Shown: one piece after another, positions 10,701 through 19,046 of the stretch | Layout: every line of letters starts with the position of its first letter | Position numbering within the stretch: position 1 is the stretch's first letter | Assembly: GCA_016713035.1 (NCBI GenBank) | Contig: JADJPW010000007.1 | Location: 62,001 to 126,000 of the forward strand | Direction of reading: 5' to 3' | Source: Verrucomicrobiaceae bacterium | GTDB taxonomy: Bacteria > Verrucomicrobiota > Verrucomicrobiia > Verrucomicrobiales > Verrucomicrobiaceae | Length of the DNA stretch: 64,000 bases | The notes under the pieces: generated by a model | Told to the model about the DNA's origin: nothing | Databases searched by the model: none | Seen by the model: the letters and a program-made list of their open reading frames with translations, nothing else | Translations under genes and position numbers: made by a program

Positions 10701-11083
10701 TCCATGGCGGCCTGCACCAGCCGCTCGCTGCGTGAGGCATCCTCATGCCGTGATAGCTCGACGATGCCCAGGAGCTGATCGCCGAGGCGTGGGAATTTGT
10801 GACGCAGCAGCCGCGCCGCGTCCTCCAGGCGGCGCTGACGCCAGACCCAGCGGTGCCATTTCAGCGGCAGTCCCAGACCCGGCACTGCCACACCGGCGAG
10901 CATCAGCGTCCAGCGTAGCCAAACCGGCGTGTCGATGACGCGATCGAGCACAAATAGCAGCAACCAAGAAACAAGCAGGCCGGCGAGTCCGGCGAGCACG
11001 CCTTCGAGGAGCTTCACGATCCAGACCCTGCGGCGGAAGTCAGCGAGCTTGGTTTCCAGAACTGGTGGCAGTACTGTTTTCAT
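7760..11083 (-). CDS. DUF4175-like membrane protein with long Ala/Pro/Lys-rich region
   Basis: 1107 residues. The N-terminus has two close hydrophobic segments (about residues 22-47 and 55-75) and a third near 150-170. A beta-rich middle follows, then a charged helical region, a low-complexity Ala/Pro/Ser/Lys stretch (about 600-740), a helical C-terminal part with a CKACSSC cysteine cluster, and a Gly-rich run near residue 1040. The organisation matches large DUF4175-type proteins common in Planctomycetes and Verrucomicrobia, often near MoxR/VWA genes; none of those is next to it here. It starts 45 bp after dihydroorotase on the same strand, so co-transcription is possible. Function unknown. 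The family call rests on overall layout and is moderate. Confidence 0.7.
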   Translation of the reverse strand: MKTVLPPVLETKLADFRRRVWIVKLLEGVLAGLAGLLVSWLLLFVLDRVIDTPVWLRWTLMLAGVAVPGLGLPLKWHRWVWRQRRLEDAARLLRHKFPRLGDQLLGIVELSRHEDASRSERLVQAAMDQAAEAVRDKDFSHAVPEARHAFWGRALAGAAVLVAAAAFGVPEAAWNAAQRWAMPWRDIARFTFARIQPLPQRLVIPLSEPARLKVTLDPSTRWSPEQARAHLDGQPAIRAALKDGSYSLPLPPLKQDTELSLSLGDVRETLRIEPKPRPELTTLAVRTRLPAYLKYQTEPVTEVRGGTVSVLRGAQAALEATASRELATAELDGAAQHVSGEKVTTTFSEITADAEKKVTWRDRDGLEPREPLVLRLHAVADEAPRLSARRETPEMVVLDHEVVAFELDAEDDFGVSRVGLEWHGVEGSKTAGEKIAAAGQPEKRSLAAKATFSATRDGVEPQMIEIRAWAEDYLPGRKRSYTSAFQLQVLNKTDHALWLTEQFGKWLESARETYEREQQLHATNRELRQMSPTDLDRPENRRKIAQQSSAENANATRLTALNQSGRSLVQQATRNDEFDAKRLESWATMLKALQDISDKRMPSVADLLKQSAGAKNGDTKASSASPQAPQATKNSETAKSTPAGQNSPSKPSAPQIANGPESPKSGSASSKASDKPQTKENMPSITDREGSMSKPAEAKKDPNAAPAAPKPSVMKLPTTQMAAAAPKEDGKAPQAAPPPQTPAQEKMDEALNEQKLLLAEFARVSDELAAVLASLEASTFVKRLKKASRDQMVAAKDLNTKTLVAFGLEKQPVSDAAQIAGHEKKQSEMVRLIQSDLEAYYARKPEMHFKTVIAQMKDTQVVKALHKLGEQAEVNLSGSSMVGAEFWADTLDRWAEEMVAASQCKACSSCSAESLPPEIVLKVMKALRDEMHLRDETREVENARPALEAKSFAKQSADLASKQFGIGLNVRGALDDILHLPNGNEKFGKELKLLSAVIQVMQEAGGILDKPDTGAPAIAAETEAIELLLQAKRPNPKGGGGGGGSPGGGGGSATTSVAALAELGDADDSATKVEARPVGQSTGKAGRELPEEFKTGLDSYFNKLESK

Positions 11084-11128
11084 GGCCCGGATTGTGCACG
11101 GAAGGCGCAGCCGATGCCAGCATGAAAA

Positions 11129-12232
11129 TCACGCCTTTGGCCCCAAGAGCCGCCAGGTCAGCTCCAGGCCCATGCCCAGCGGTAGTGGCGTGATGGGGCC
11201 AGCCGGTGAATCGAGCAGCGACATCTGCGAAGGGGCTTTCTCCATCTGAAAGCACTGCTCCGAGGCCGGGAAGCCATAAAAGGCCGGACCGTTCAGACAC
11301 AGGAAGCACTCGAAGAGTGTCTGCCCATCCTGCGTGCCCAGATCGACTCCTGCTTGCTCAAAAGCCATCGCATAGAGCTGCGGCGCACATCCACCGGTGA
11401 AGCAACCCGCTGCGCAGCCGCAGGCCGTGGCCTTCGTCGCATGAGGAGCGCTATCCGTGCCGGCGAAAAACTTGCTTTGGCCAGCCGTGGTGACCGCCGC
11501 ACGCAGAGCCGCGCGATCTTGCTGAAACTTCACGATCGGCAGGCAGTAGAGGTGGTATTTCAGCCCCTGAATCAGATGCCCCAACGTGTAGAGCAGGTGC
11601 TGTGGCGTGATCGTGGCGCCGACATGACTCGGTGCAGCAGCGACGAACTCTGCCGCCACACGCGTGGTGATATGCTCACAGACGATGCGCAGCCTCGGAT
11701 GCGCTGCGAGCAGCCGTGGCATGCGCTCACGGTAAAACTGCGTCTCTGCATTCTGCTGTGCATCGAGGTAATCCGGCCCACTCAGTGCATGCTGCTCCCC
11801 GTGGATGCAGAGGATGACGCCCGCGTCCTCCATCGCCTTCAGCACCTCACCGCCGATGAGATCATCCATCGGCAAGCCGTGTTCCGCATTCGTGGTGCCA
11901 TGCGGAGGGTAGTATTTGCAGGCCCGCAGGATGCCTGCGGCAGCTCCTTCACGGATCATCGCCGCAGTCGTCTGTCGGGTGAGGTAGAGCGGCACGATCA
12001 GTTGCTCAAAACCACCCGCACCCGCAGCCCGCAGCTCGGCCGAGTAGCTCTCGATGGACCAGGCATCTGCCTCCGCTGCGCCAGACACGCGAGCCACCGG
12101 AGGCTGCGTATTGGGCATCGCCAGAGCCCCCGCGCAGCCCATGTCGTGATGGGCCTGGATATAAGCGGCCATCGCTGGGCCTTGGCGGAAGTGCGTGTGA
12201 AGGTCAAACCATCGCGGAAGAGTGAGAGTCAT
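11129..12232 (-). CDS. pyrC: Dihydroorotase, PyrC (class II) type
   Basis: Catalyses reversible cyclisation of carbamoyl-aspartate to dihydroorotate in pyrimidine synthesis, in the cytoplasm. The 367-residue protein has the class II signature set: metal ligands in DLHTHFR (H12, H14), the lysine expected to be carboxylated in CKYYPPHGTTN (K106), metal/substrate histidines in IHGE (H144) and CEHITT (H187), and catalytic Asp in GTDSAPH (D260). The CGCAAGC motif and LYCLPI are also as in E. coli PyrC. Length is close to the usual ~350. It follows glgP on the same strand after a 319-bp gap holding a large palindrome, so it probably has its own promoter. Confidence 0.95.
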   Translation of the reverse strand: MTLTLPRWFDLHTHFRQGPAMAAYIQAHHDMGCAGALAMPNTQPPVARVSGAAEADAWSIESYSAELRAAGAGGFEQLIVPLYLTRQTTAAMIREGAAAGILRACKYYPPHGTTNAEHGLPMDDLIGGEVLKAMEDAGVILCIHGEQHALSGPDYLDAQQNAETQFYRERMPRLLAAHPRLRIVCEHITTRVAAEFVAAAPSHVGATITPQHLLYTLGHLIQGLKYHLYCLPIVKFQQDRAALRAAVTTAGQSKFFAGTDSAPHATKATACGCAAGCFTGGCAPQLYAMAFEQAGVDLGTQDGQTLFECFLCLNGPAFYGFPASEQCFQMEKAPSQMSLLDSPAGPITPLPLGMGLELTWRLLGPKA

Positions 12233-12364
12233 GCCTGTCCGGGTAGAGCGGGCCTGTGCGCTAGCAATGCCGAAATAGTGGATAAAACAGCTCCACGCTC
12301 CTACTCAGGCAGCCTCAGCAACGCTCATTCAATTAAGTCTGGCTACTTTCCGGGTTTTCGAGAG

Positions 12365-12466
12365 CGCGGTAGCGTTCTGGAGTGCTCCAGTCCTCTGGAG
12401 CTTTGCGCAGGCCTGTGGACGCTCGAAAAGCTCCACAGGGGTGGAGCACTCCAGGACGCTGTCGCG
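12365..12466. repeat. ~100-bp nested palindrome (REP-like) in the glgP-pyrC gap
   Basis: The 319-bp gap 12233-12551 has no gene. Its main feature is an inverted repeat. Outer arms 12371-12389 (AGCGTTCTGGAGTGCTCCA) and 12442-12460 match at 18 of 19 positions and extend imperfectly outward to about 12365/12466. Inner arms 12391-12404 and 12426-12439 also pair (around CTCTGGAGCTTT / AAAGCTCCACAG), leaving a ~21-nt loop. No U-run follows on the minus strand (the direction of glgP and pyrC), so a simple intrinsic terminator is not obvious; a dispersed REP-like element is equally possible. Confidence 0.8.
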
Positions 12467-12551
12467 TTTTTCGCAGGGTGTGACCGCTTAGGCCGCGGAT
12501 TGGCCTAGCGGGGCAGTTTGATCGAGGACGAGTAGGATTCGCCTACGGCGG

Positions 12552-15023
12552 TTATGGCACGGCCACTTGCGGCAGGTTCCACACTTTCTCGGCGTATTGC
12601 AGAATGGTGCGGTCGCTGCTGAATTTGCCGACGCGGGCGGTGTTGAGGATGGCTTTCCGTGTCCACTCGGAGGTGTTTTGGTAAGCGACGCTGACTTTTT
12701 CCTGCGCGGCGACGTAGGCGTCGTAGTCAGCCAGGACGAGGAAAGGATCGCCGTGGTGGAGGAGGCTGTCGCGGAGGGGCTTGAAGTCATCTGCGTTGCC
12801 GGTGAAGGCGTCGCTGGTGAGCCAGTCCAGGCTGAGGCGCAGGTCTTCGCTGGCCCAGTAGTAGTCCATGGGGTTGTAGCCTTTGGCGCGGAGCTCGGTG
12901 ACTTCTTCGACGGTGAGGCCAAAGATGAAGATGTTGTCGTCGCCGACTTCTTCGAGGATTTCGACATTGGCACCGTCGAGCGTGCCGATGGTGAGGGCTC
13001 CGTTGAGGGCGAGCTTCATGTTGCCAGTGCCGCTGGCCTCCTTGCCAGCGGTGGAGATTTGCTCGCTGAGATCCGCAGCGGGAATGATGCGCTCGGCGAG
13101 AGTGACGCCGTAGTTCGGGAGGAAGACGACTTTCAATTTGCCACCGATGCGGGGGTCATTGTTCACCTTTGCGGCGAGAGCATTGATGGCGTGGATGATG
13201 TTTTTGGCCAGGTAGTAGCCGGGGGCGGCCTTGGCGCCGAAAATGAAGACGCGGGGTGCTGTGTCGAGCTGCGGATCGAGCAGCAGTCGGCGGTAGAGGC
13301 TGACGATGTGGAGGAGGTTGAGGTGCTGACGCTTGTACTCATGCAGGCGCTTGATTTGCACATCAAAGAGCGCATCCGGGCTGACGCAGACGCCACAGGT
13401 GTCCTGGATGATTTTGGCGAGGCGGACTTTGTGACCGCGCTTGATGTCGTGGAAGCGTTTCTGGAAGGCAGCATCGGTGGCGAAGCGCTCCAGCTCACGC
13501 AGCTTGTCCGCGTCTTTGCGCCAGCCGAGGCCGATGCTCTCGGTGATGAGCGTGGAGAGCTCAGGGTTACACACATCGAGCCAACGGCGGAAGGTGACGC
13601 CGTTGGTGAGATTGAGGAAGCGCTCGGGGTAGAGAGCGTGGAATTCTGGGAAGAGCCGCTCGCAGAGCAGGCGTGTGTGCAGTGCAGCGACACCATTCGT
13701 GGCGTGGGAGCCCAGCACGCTGAGGTGGGCCATGCGCACGGCTTTGTGGCCACCACTGCCTTCTTCGATGAGGGAGAGCGCACGCTTCTTTTCGTTATCG
13801 CCGGGCCACTTGGCCTCCACGTCGCCGCTGAGGAAGGCTTGATTGATCTGGTAAATGATCTGGAGATGCCGTGGCAGGACTCGCTCAAAGAGGCTGACGC
13901 TCCAGGTCTCCAATGCCTCGGGGAGGAGGGTGTGGTTCGTGTAGCCGAAGGTTTTTTGGCAAATATCCCAGGCCTGTGCCCAATCGAGGTTTTCTTCATC
14001 GACGAGGATGCGCATGAGCTCGGGGATGGCGACGGCAGGATGCGTGTCGTTGAGCTGGATGGCGGCCGTGGTGGGGAATTCGCTCCAGGGCAGGTTGTAG
14101 CCGCCTTTGAAGCGGCGGATGATGTCGGCGAGCGAGCAGGCGACAAAGAAGTACTGCTGCACGAGGCGCAGTTCCTTGCCGGACTCGGTGCTGTCGTTCG
14201 GGTAGAGCACTTTGGACACGGTCTCGGCGATGGCTTTTTCACGCACGGCATCGGTGTAGCTGCCTTCGTTGAAGACTTGGAAATTAAAGTCCTCATCCGC
14301 CTGTGCTTCCCACAGGCGCAGCACATTCACGGTGTGCGAGTCATAGCCGACGATGGGGATGTCCCACGGCAGGCCGAGCAGGCGCTTGCCCTCGATCCAT
14401 TCAAAGTGTGGATGCCCGACATCGTCGAATTTTTGCACCACATGGCCATAGAGGCGGATGTTTTGGCGATACGATGGCCGTGCGATCTTCCAGGGGGAGC
14501 CGTCACGCATCCAGGCGTCTGGATGCTCGACCTGTTTGCCATTCACGAACTCCTGCCGGAAGAGGCCGAACTCATAATGGATGCCGTAGCCGATGGCGGG
14601 CAGGTTCAGCGTGCTGAGAGAGTCGAGGAAGCACGCAGCGAGACGCCCGAGGCCGCCGTTTCCGAGGCCCATATCCGGCTCCCGTGCGAGCAGCGTGTCC
14701 AAATCCTTGCCACAAGCCGCCAGGGCCTGCTTGGTGTGATCATAGAGGCCGGAGTTGCGCAGATTATTCTCCAGCAAGCGGCCCATGAGGTACTCCAGCG
14801 AGAGGTAATGCACCCGGCGCACCCCCTCCTGGCGGTGCAGCGTGCGGGACTTCGTGGCCATGTCCATCACGCGGTCACGCACCGCGAGCGAGGTGGCGAC
14901 GAACCAGTCATTCTCCGAAGCAGACTTCACATAAGCACCCAGCGTGAAACGCAGGTGATTGGTGATGGAGAGTTTGAGGGCTTCAGTCGAGTCGGAGGGC
15001 GGGCAATTAGCGGGGGATTCCAT
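12552..15023 (-). CDS. glgP: Glycogen/starch phosphorylase (alpha-glucan phosphorylase)
   Basis: PLP-dependent phosphorolysis of alpha-1,4-glucan to glucose-1-phosphate; cytoplasmic GT35 enzyme. 823 residues from the chosen start, the usual length. The PLP-lysine motif EASGTGNMKLALNG is intact (K670), as are YLSLEYLMGRLL near the N-terminus, NGGLGRLAACFLDS, and IKRLHEYKRQHLN. The start at 15023 (MESPANC) is chosen over an ATG at 15056 because a perfect AGGAGG sits 5 nt upstream of it. It lies downstream of a 66-residue membrane protein on the same strand and may be the last gene of a run that begins with the pseudouridine synthase. Confidence 0.96.
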   Translation of the reverse strand: MESPANCPPSDSTEALKLSITNHLRFTLGAYVKSASENDWFVATSLAVRDRVMDMATKSRTLHRQEGVRRVHYLSLEYLMGRLLENNLRNSGLYDHTKQALAACGKDLDTLLAREPDMGLGNGGLGRLAACFLDSLSTLNLPAIGYGIHYEFGLFRQEFVNGKQVEHPDAWMRDGSPWKIARPSYRQNIRLYGHVVQKFDDVGHPHFEWIEGKRLLGLPWDIPIVGYDSHTVNVLRLWEAQADEDFNFQVFNEGSYTDAVREKAIAETVSKVLYPNDSTESGKELRLVQQYFFVACSLADIIRRFKGGYNLPWSEFPTTAAIQLNDTHPAVAIPELMRILVDEENLDWAQAWDICQKTFGYTNHTLLPEALETWSVSLFERVLPRHLQIIYQINQAFLSGDVEAKWPGDNEKKRALSLIEEGSGGHKAVRMAHLSVLGSHATNGVAALHTRLLCERLFPEFHALYPERFLNLTNGVTFRRWLDVCNPELSTLITESIGLGWRKDADKLRELERFATDAAFQKRFHDIKRGHKVRLAKIIQDTCGVCVSPDALFDVQIKRLHEYKRQHLNLLHIVSLYRRLLLDPQLDTAPRVFIFGAKAAPGYYLAKNIIHAINALAAKVNNDPRIGGKLKVVFLPNYGVTLAERIIPAADLSEQISTAGKEASGTGNMKLALNGALTIGTLDGANVEILEEVGDDNIFIFGLTVEEVTELRAKGYNPMDYYWASEDLRLSLDWLTSDAFTGNADDFKPLRDSLLHHGDPFLVLADYDAYVAAQEKVSVAYQNTSEWTRKAILNTARVGKFSSDRTILQYAEKVWNLPQVAVP

Positions 15024-15028
15024 GGGAA

Positions 15029-15034
15029 CCTCCT
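15029..15034 (-). promoter_or_regulatory. Shine-Dalgarno that sets the glgP start
   Basis: AGGAGG on the minus strand, 5 nt upstream of the ATG at 15023. It lies inside the longer ORF that starts at 15056, which argues for the shorter protein. Confidence 0.85.
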
Positions 15035-15131
15035 GAGTGCGCAGCTTTGGTGCCAAATCAAACGCGCATCTCTGTCGATTTAGCTACCGATCTTGTGAGC
15101 ATGGGGCGCAGGGCCAAAAATAGGCCTCCTG

Positions 15132-15332
15132 CTAGGACCAGTAGCCCTCATCACGCCATTCGCGGCCCTTCATGAATAGCCAGAAGGCTGCGAATGGCGA
15201 AAAAACGACCCACTTTACGGCGTCGTTGCCGAACGACGGCCCTATAAACAATAAAAAGGCCGAAACAGGGATCAGCACGATCATACCGATGATGCCCGCA
15301 CGGTAGAACAAAGGACCGAGGTCGCTTTTCAT
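15132..15332 (-). CDS. Small two-span membrane protein, unknown
   Basis: 66 residues with two hydrophobic segments (about residues 10-30 and 39-55) and a charged, aromatic C-terminus (KGREWRDEGYWS). It starts 19 bp after the HMA-domain gene on the same strand and is followed by glgP, consistent with one transcript. No family recognised; function unknown. The ORF is short, but its position and coherent membrane topology favour a real gene. Confidence 0.6.
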   Translation of the reverse strand: MKSDLGPLFYRAGIIGMIVLIPVSAFLLFIGPSFGNDAVKWVVFSPFAAFWLFMKGREWRDEGYWS

Positions 15333-15351
15333 GGCCGCTCGGTCTTGGGAT

Positions 15352-15666
15352 TCAGTTTTTCTTCTCCAGCGAGGTGATCTGGTATTCCTTCGCGAGGTCG
15401 CCGAGGGCGGCCATGGCGGTGTCTTTGGTGACGGCAGCGTTTTTGGCGACGATGGTGATTTTGTTCACGCCTTCTTTTTCGCCTTTGGTGATCTTGATGG
15501 ATTCGACGCCGGGGAGCTTGGCGGTGAGGGCCTCGGTGACGTGGGCGCTGCATGCGGCGCAGACGACGCCGGTGATGTCGCCTTGATAAGTCGTCGCTGG
15601 ATCAACGGCGAAGGATTGGACGGCGAAGGCAAGAACAGCGGCGAGGAGGAGGGCGAGGTGTTTCAT
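15352..15666 (-). CDS. Exported heavy-metal-associated (HMA)-like domain protein
   Basis: 104 residues: signal peptide (about 1-20, cleavage after SFA) and a single ferredoxin-like HMA-type domain with a CAAC pair (C36, C39) in the GVVCAACSAHV loop, where HMA domains carry CxxC. Likely periplasmic metal binding (Cu/Hg-type), though the final KxN tail and the export signal differ from cytosolic CopZ/MerP. Its start overlaps the stop of the pseudouridine synthase gene (ATGA), so the two are translationally coupled. Metal specificity cannot be read from sequence. Confidence 0.8.
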   Translation of the reverse strand: MKHLALLLAAVLAFAVQSFAVDPATTYQGDITGVVCAACSAHVTEALTAKLPGVESIKITKGEKEGVNKITIVAKNAAVTKDTAMAALGDLAKEYQITSLEKKN

Positions 15667-16415
15667 GGTGACGGAGTCTGATATGGAATCTGTGCGGCGG
15701 CAAGCACGGCGATGAGGTCCGGCGGCAGCGGGGCGGTGATGGCGAGGTTTTGCCCACTGGCAGGGTGTTTCAGCCGCAAAATCTGCGCATGAAGAAACAA
15801 GCGTCGTGCTCCGAGGGTCTTCCGCATGGCCTTATTGCGCTCGAAGTGGCCGTACACGTCATCGCCGATGAGGTGCAGGTTTCGCGAGGCGGCCTGGACG
15901 CGGATTTGATGCGTTTTTCCGGTGATGAGGTCGATTTCCAGTAGGGCGAGGCGATGCGCGGTGCTGTAATGAAGGAGGCGATAGTGCGCTTCGGCGTTCG
16001 GTCGCAGGCCGCGCTTCACGGCGGTGCGGACTTGGTGGCGCTCGTGCTCGGTGGCGAGGTGATCGAGCCAGACGCCGTCGTTTTTCAGCCCACCGCCGCC
16101 GCAGAGGGCGAGGTAGGTTTTGCGCACCTGCTCGGCCTCGAAGGCCGCGCGGAGGCTGTCGGCCGTTTTTTCGTCTTTTGCGGCCAAAAGCACGCCGGAG
16201 GTGTCTTGATCGAGCCGGTGGATGAGATGCACGGGGCCACCCGGAGAGTGAAAAACACGCTTTTCGGCATCGTAGCGGCCCTCGAAGGCGCTGCGCTGTG
16301 GTTTGGCGCTTTTCGGGTTCGGGTGCGAGAGCACGCCATGCGGCTTGTCCACGATGAGGAGGTGCCGGTCCTCATGCAGGACGGGGCAGGTGGTGCTGGG
16401 GTGCGGTGTGGGCAT
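15663..16415 (-). CDS. RluA-family pseudouridine synthase
   Basis: 250 residues from the ATG at 16415; a GTG at 16451 would add 12 residues that do not look conserved. Catalytic motif HRLDQDTSG with nucleophile Asp D69, and the downstream ITGKTHQIRVQ motif of RluA/RluC/RluD enzymes. No S4 domain precedes the catalytic domain, so it resembles RluA/TruC-like stand-alone enzymes. Target RNA is unknown (23S rRNA or tRNA). Head of a minus-strand run continuing through the HMA protein; divergent from the exported protein at 16531. Confidence 0.9.
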   Translation of the reverse strand: MPTPHPSTTCPVLHEDRHLLIVDKPHGVLSHPNPKSAKPQRSAFEGRYDAEKRVFHSPGGPVHLIHRLDQDTSGVLLAAKDEKTADSLRAAFEAEQVRKTYLALCGGGGLKNDGVWLDHLATEHERHQVRTAVKRGLRPNAEAHYRLLHYSTAHRLALLEIDLITGKTHQIRVQAASRNLHLIGDDVYGHFERNKAMRKTLGARRLFLHAQILRLKHPASGQNLAITAPLPPDLIAVLAAAQIPYQTPSP

Positions 16416-16530
16416 TTGCAGACGTGCAGATGGATGGCAGAGGTGCGGCACTTTGCTTCGGAAAAGCGGATATTTTTCGTCAAAGTCGAGGCTTCACAGC
16501 GCCGCACTCTCCATGTTAAAGCATGGGATC

Positions 16531-18027
16531 ATGTCGCTCCCTACCCGCCTCCTCTGTGCCGCTTTTTTACTGCTCCGATCCGGTCTGGTGGCACAGACGC
16601 CCTTCGGCATCCAGGTGGTGGATGAGCAAACTGGGCGCGGAGTGCCGCTGATCACCCTGACGACGACCAACCACATCACTCACACGAGCGATAGCGCCGG
16701 ATGGATCGCCTTTGACGAGCCAGGACTGATGGAGCGAGAGGTTTTCTTCAAAGTCAGCGGCCCCGGCTACGCTGCGGCGAAGGATGGCTTTGGGATTGCT
16801 GGGGTGCGGCTCACGCCGCGTCACGGCGAGCAAAGCGTGGTGAAAGTGACGCGGGTGAACATCGCCGAGCGGCTCTACCGCATCACGGGACAGGGCATCT
16901 ACCGCGACAGCACTCTACTGGGCCTGGAGTCCCCGCTGCCACGTCCGAATCTCTTTGCGGATGTGATGGGCCAGGACTCCGTCCAGGTGGCGAAATGGCG
17001 TGGCCGCCTCTTCTGGATCTGGGGAGATACGAACCGCCCGGAGTATCCATTGGGGAACTTCCACAGCACCGCCGCATGGAGCGATCTGGCGGATCAGGGC
17101 GGCGTCGATCCTGCCCTGGGTATCCACTTTGAGCACATCACAGGTGAGGATGGACGTGTGGCGAAAATGATCCCGGTGAAGGAGCCCGGCCCCGTGTGGC
17201 TCTTTGGCATGCTCACCGTGCAGGACAGTGATGGGGCGGAGCATCTCGTCGCCCACTACTCGCGGCAAAAAGATCTCGGCACACGCGTGGAGCATGGACT
17301 CGCGGAGTATGATGAGTCGAAGCGGATCTTCATCCGCAGCACCCAGCTCGGGGAGGAGTTCCAGTGGCAGTATCCCCAGCACCAGGCTGTCCGTGCCAGC
17401 GGCACTGCGCAGGACGGCACCCAGAGGGAGTACTTTTACTTCGCTGGCCCCTTTTGCCTCACGCGAGTCCCAGCCATCTACGATCAAGTGATGAATCCCT
17501 CCTCTTATGAAGCACTGATTTGGTCCCAGGAAGCAGAGCGGCATGTGTGGCAATCTGCGCAGCCACCGCTCACCCAAGAGCAGGAAGCGGCACTCGTGCG
17601 CAGCAAAAAAATGCCCTTAGACAAAGCCCTGCTCCAAGTCACCGACGCCGCGACGGGCAAACTCCTGCACCTGCATGCAGGCAGTGTGCGGTGGAATGCA
17701 CACCGCCAGCGCTGGGTGCTCATCGCCGTCCAACAGGAAGGTGCAGAGTCCTATCTCGGTGAGGTCTGGTATGCGGAGTCCACACAGATCGAAGGCCCGT
17801 GGCGCAAGGCTGTGAAAATAGCCAGCCACCCGCGCTACTCTTTTTACAATCCAGATCATCACGACTTCTTCGATCAAAAGGATGGCCGCTTCATTTTCTT
17901 TGAAGGCACTTACGCGGAGACATTCTCTGGCAATCCCACACCGACGCCCCGCTACGACTACAATCAGCTCATGTACCGGCTCGATCTCGACGATCCTCGG
18001 CTCAAAGCGGCCCAGACAGGCAAGTAA
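16531..18027 (+). CDS. Exported propeller-like protein, unknown (glycosidase-like)
   Basis: 498 residues with a signal peptide (cleavage near LVAQ-TPFG); an ATG at 16513 is an alternative start. An N-terminal ~90-residue beta-rich domain (FGIQVVDEQTGRGVPLITL, a carboxypeptidase-regulatory/CNA-B-like fold) precedes a larger domain with blade-like motifs such as GRLFWIWGDTNR, HLVAHYSRQ and YNPDHHDFFD. These resemble five-bladed GH43-like or DUF4185-like propellers. No catalytic triad can be assigned with confidence. Divergent from the pseudouridine synthase and convergent with the dehydrogenase 13 bp downstream. Likely periplasmic or secreted. Confidence 0.7.
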   Translation: MSLPTRLLCAAFLLLRSGLVAQTPFGIQVVDEQTGRGVPLITLTTTNHITHTSDSAGWIAFDEPGLMEREVFFKVSGPGYAAAKDGFGIAGVRLTPRHGEQSVVKVTRVNIAERLYRITGQGIYRDSTLLGLESPLPRPNLFADVMGQDSVQVAKWRGRLFWIWGDTNRPEYPLGNFHSTAAWSDLADQGGVDPALGIHFEHITGEDGRVAKMIPVKEPGPVWLFGMLTVQDSDGAEHLVAHYSRQKDLGTRVEHGLAEYDESKRIFIRSTQLGEEFQWQYPQHQAVRASGTAQDGTQREYFYFAGPFCLTRVPAIYDQVMNPSSYEALIWSQEAERHVWQSAQPPLTQEQEAALVRSKKMPLDKALLQVTDAATGKLLHLHAGSVRWNAHRQRWVLIAVQQEGAESYLGEVWYAESTQIEGPWRKAVKIASHPRYSFYNPDHHDFFDQKDGRFIFFEGTYAETFSGNPTPTPRYDYNQLMYRLDLDDPRLKAAQTGK

Positions 18028-18040
18028 GGCACTCCGATAC

Positions 18041-18997
18041 TCAGAATTTATTCGCCTGGATCACATCTGGCTGCCCAGAGAGGAAATTCACCAGATTCAG
18101 CGTCGCCCGCATCGCCTGACGAGGCACGCTTTCATAGGTGCGTGAGCCGATGTGCGGCGTGATCAGTGCTTTCGGATGCTTCAGGAGAGGGTGATCCGCA
18201 GGCGGCGGCTCCTCGTCGAGCACGTCCGTCGCATAACCGCCCAGTTTGCCGCCATCCAGGGCAGCGATCACGTCTGGCATGTGGACCAGCTCTGCACGGG
18301 AAGTATTGACCACCAGCAGCTCCGGCTTAGACAGAGCTAGACGAGCAGCATTGACGAGATGCCGCGTGCTTTCGCTCAGGTTCGCATGCAGGCTCAAGAC
18401 ATCGAGATGGGGCAGCATCGTCTCGATCTGCTCATGGCGGTTGACACCATTCTCGGTGGCGAATTTTTCAGGCCAATAGGGATCTAGCGCATGCACTTTC
18501 ATGCCAAAAGCCAGCGCCCGCTTCGCCACTTCTTGGCCGATTCGGCCGAGACCGACGATGCCGATGGTTTTATTCCAGATCTCATGCCCGGTGACTCGCT
18601 TCCACTGCCCATTGCGGACAGAATTGGCCGAATCGACCAAATTCCTCACCAAAGCCAGCAGCAGGCAAAATGTGTGCTCTGCGACCGTGGTGTGATTCAC
18701 GCCTGGGGTGAACAAAACGGGCATTTTCCTCTCGGTGCAGGCTGCGACGTCGATCTTATCCAATCCGATCCCGTATTTTGAAATCACCCGCAGACGCGGG
18801 GCGGACTTCTCCAGCACGGCGAGGGTGATCTCATCATCACCGCAAAGGAAACCGTCAAAATCACCCGCGAGCTCCAACATACGCTTCTCTGGCAGGGGGC
18901 CACGCTCACGATGGATGTCATAGCCCTGTGCCGCCAGTAGGGCGTGATGGTCGCCGGGAGTGTCTTGGTAGCTCGTGGTGGTCAGGAGGATGCGCAT
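18041..18997 (-). CDS. D-isomer-specific 2-hydroxyacid dehydrogenase
   Basis: 318 residues. NAD-binding motif GLGRIGQ at about 149-155, followed by the acidic residue of LDPYWP. Catalytic Arg R234 in NTSRAE, Glu near 262 in DVLDEEP, and His H282 in TPHIG match the family (phosphoglycerate/hydroxypyruvate/formate dehydrogenase type). SerA normally carries a C-terminal ACT domain; this protein ends after the catalytic fold, so it may be a phosphoglycerate dehydrogenase-like enzyme of another pathway. No neighbouring pathway gene fixes the substrate. Divergent from the small gene at 19047. Confidence 0.9.
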   Translation of the reverse strand: MRILLTTTSYQDTPGDHHALLAAQGYDIHRERGPLPEKRMLELAGDFDGFLCGDDEITLAVLEKSAPRLRVISKYGIGLDKIDVAACTERKMPVLFTPGVNHTTVAEHTFCLLLALVRNLVDSANSVRNGQWKRVTGHEIWNKTIGIVGLGRIGQEVAKRALAFGMKVHALDPYWPEKFATENGVNRHEQIETMLPHLDVLSLHANLSESTRHLVNAARLALSKPELLVVNTSRAELVHMPDVIAALDGGKLGGYATDVLDEEPPPADHPLLKHPKALITPHIGSRTYESVPRQAMRATLNLVNFLSGQPDVIQANKF

Positions 18998-19046
18998 GGG
19001 CTGGATTTTGATTTGGGAATTCTGAAATCGGACTTAGAGGAAAAGC

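Noticed and set aside
12567..15083. 838-codon plus-strand ORF across glgP
   Set aside because: It mirrors the phosphorylase codon for codon on the opposite strand; the minus-strand protein has all family motifs and an AGGAGG. The plus translation has no recognisable motif and its length is a by-product of biased GC-rich codon use.
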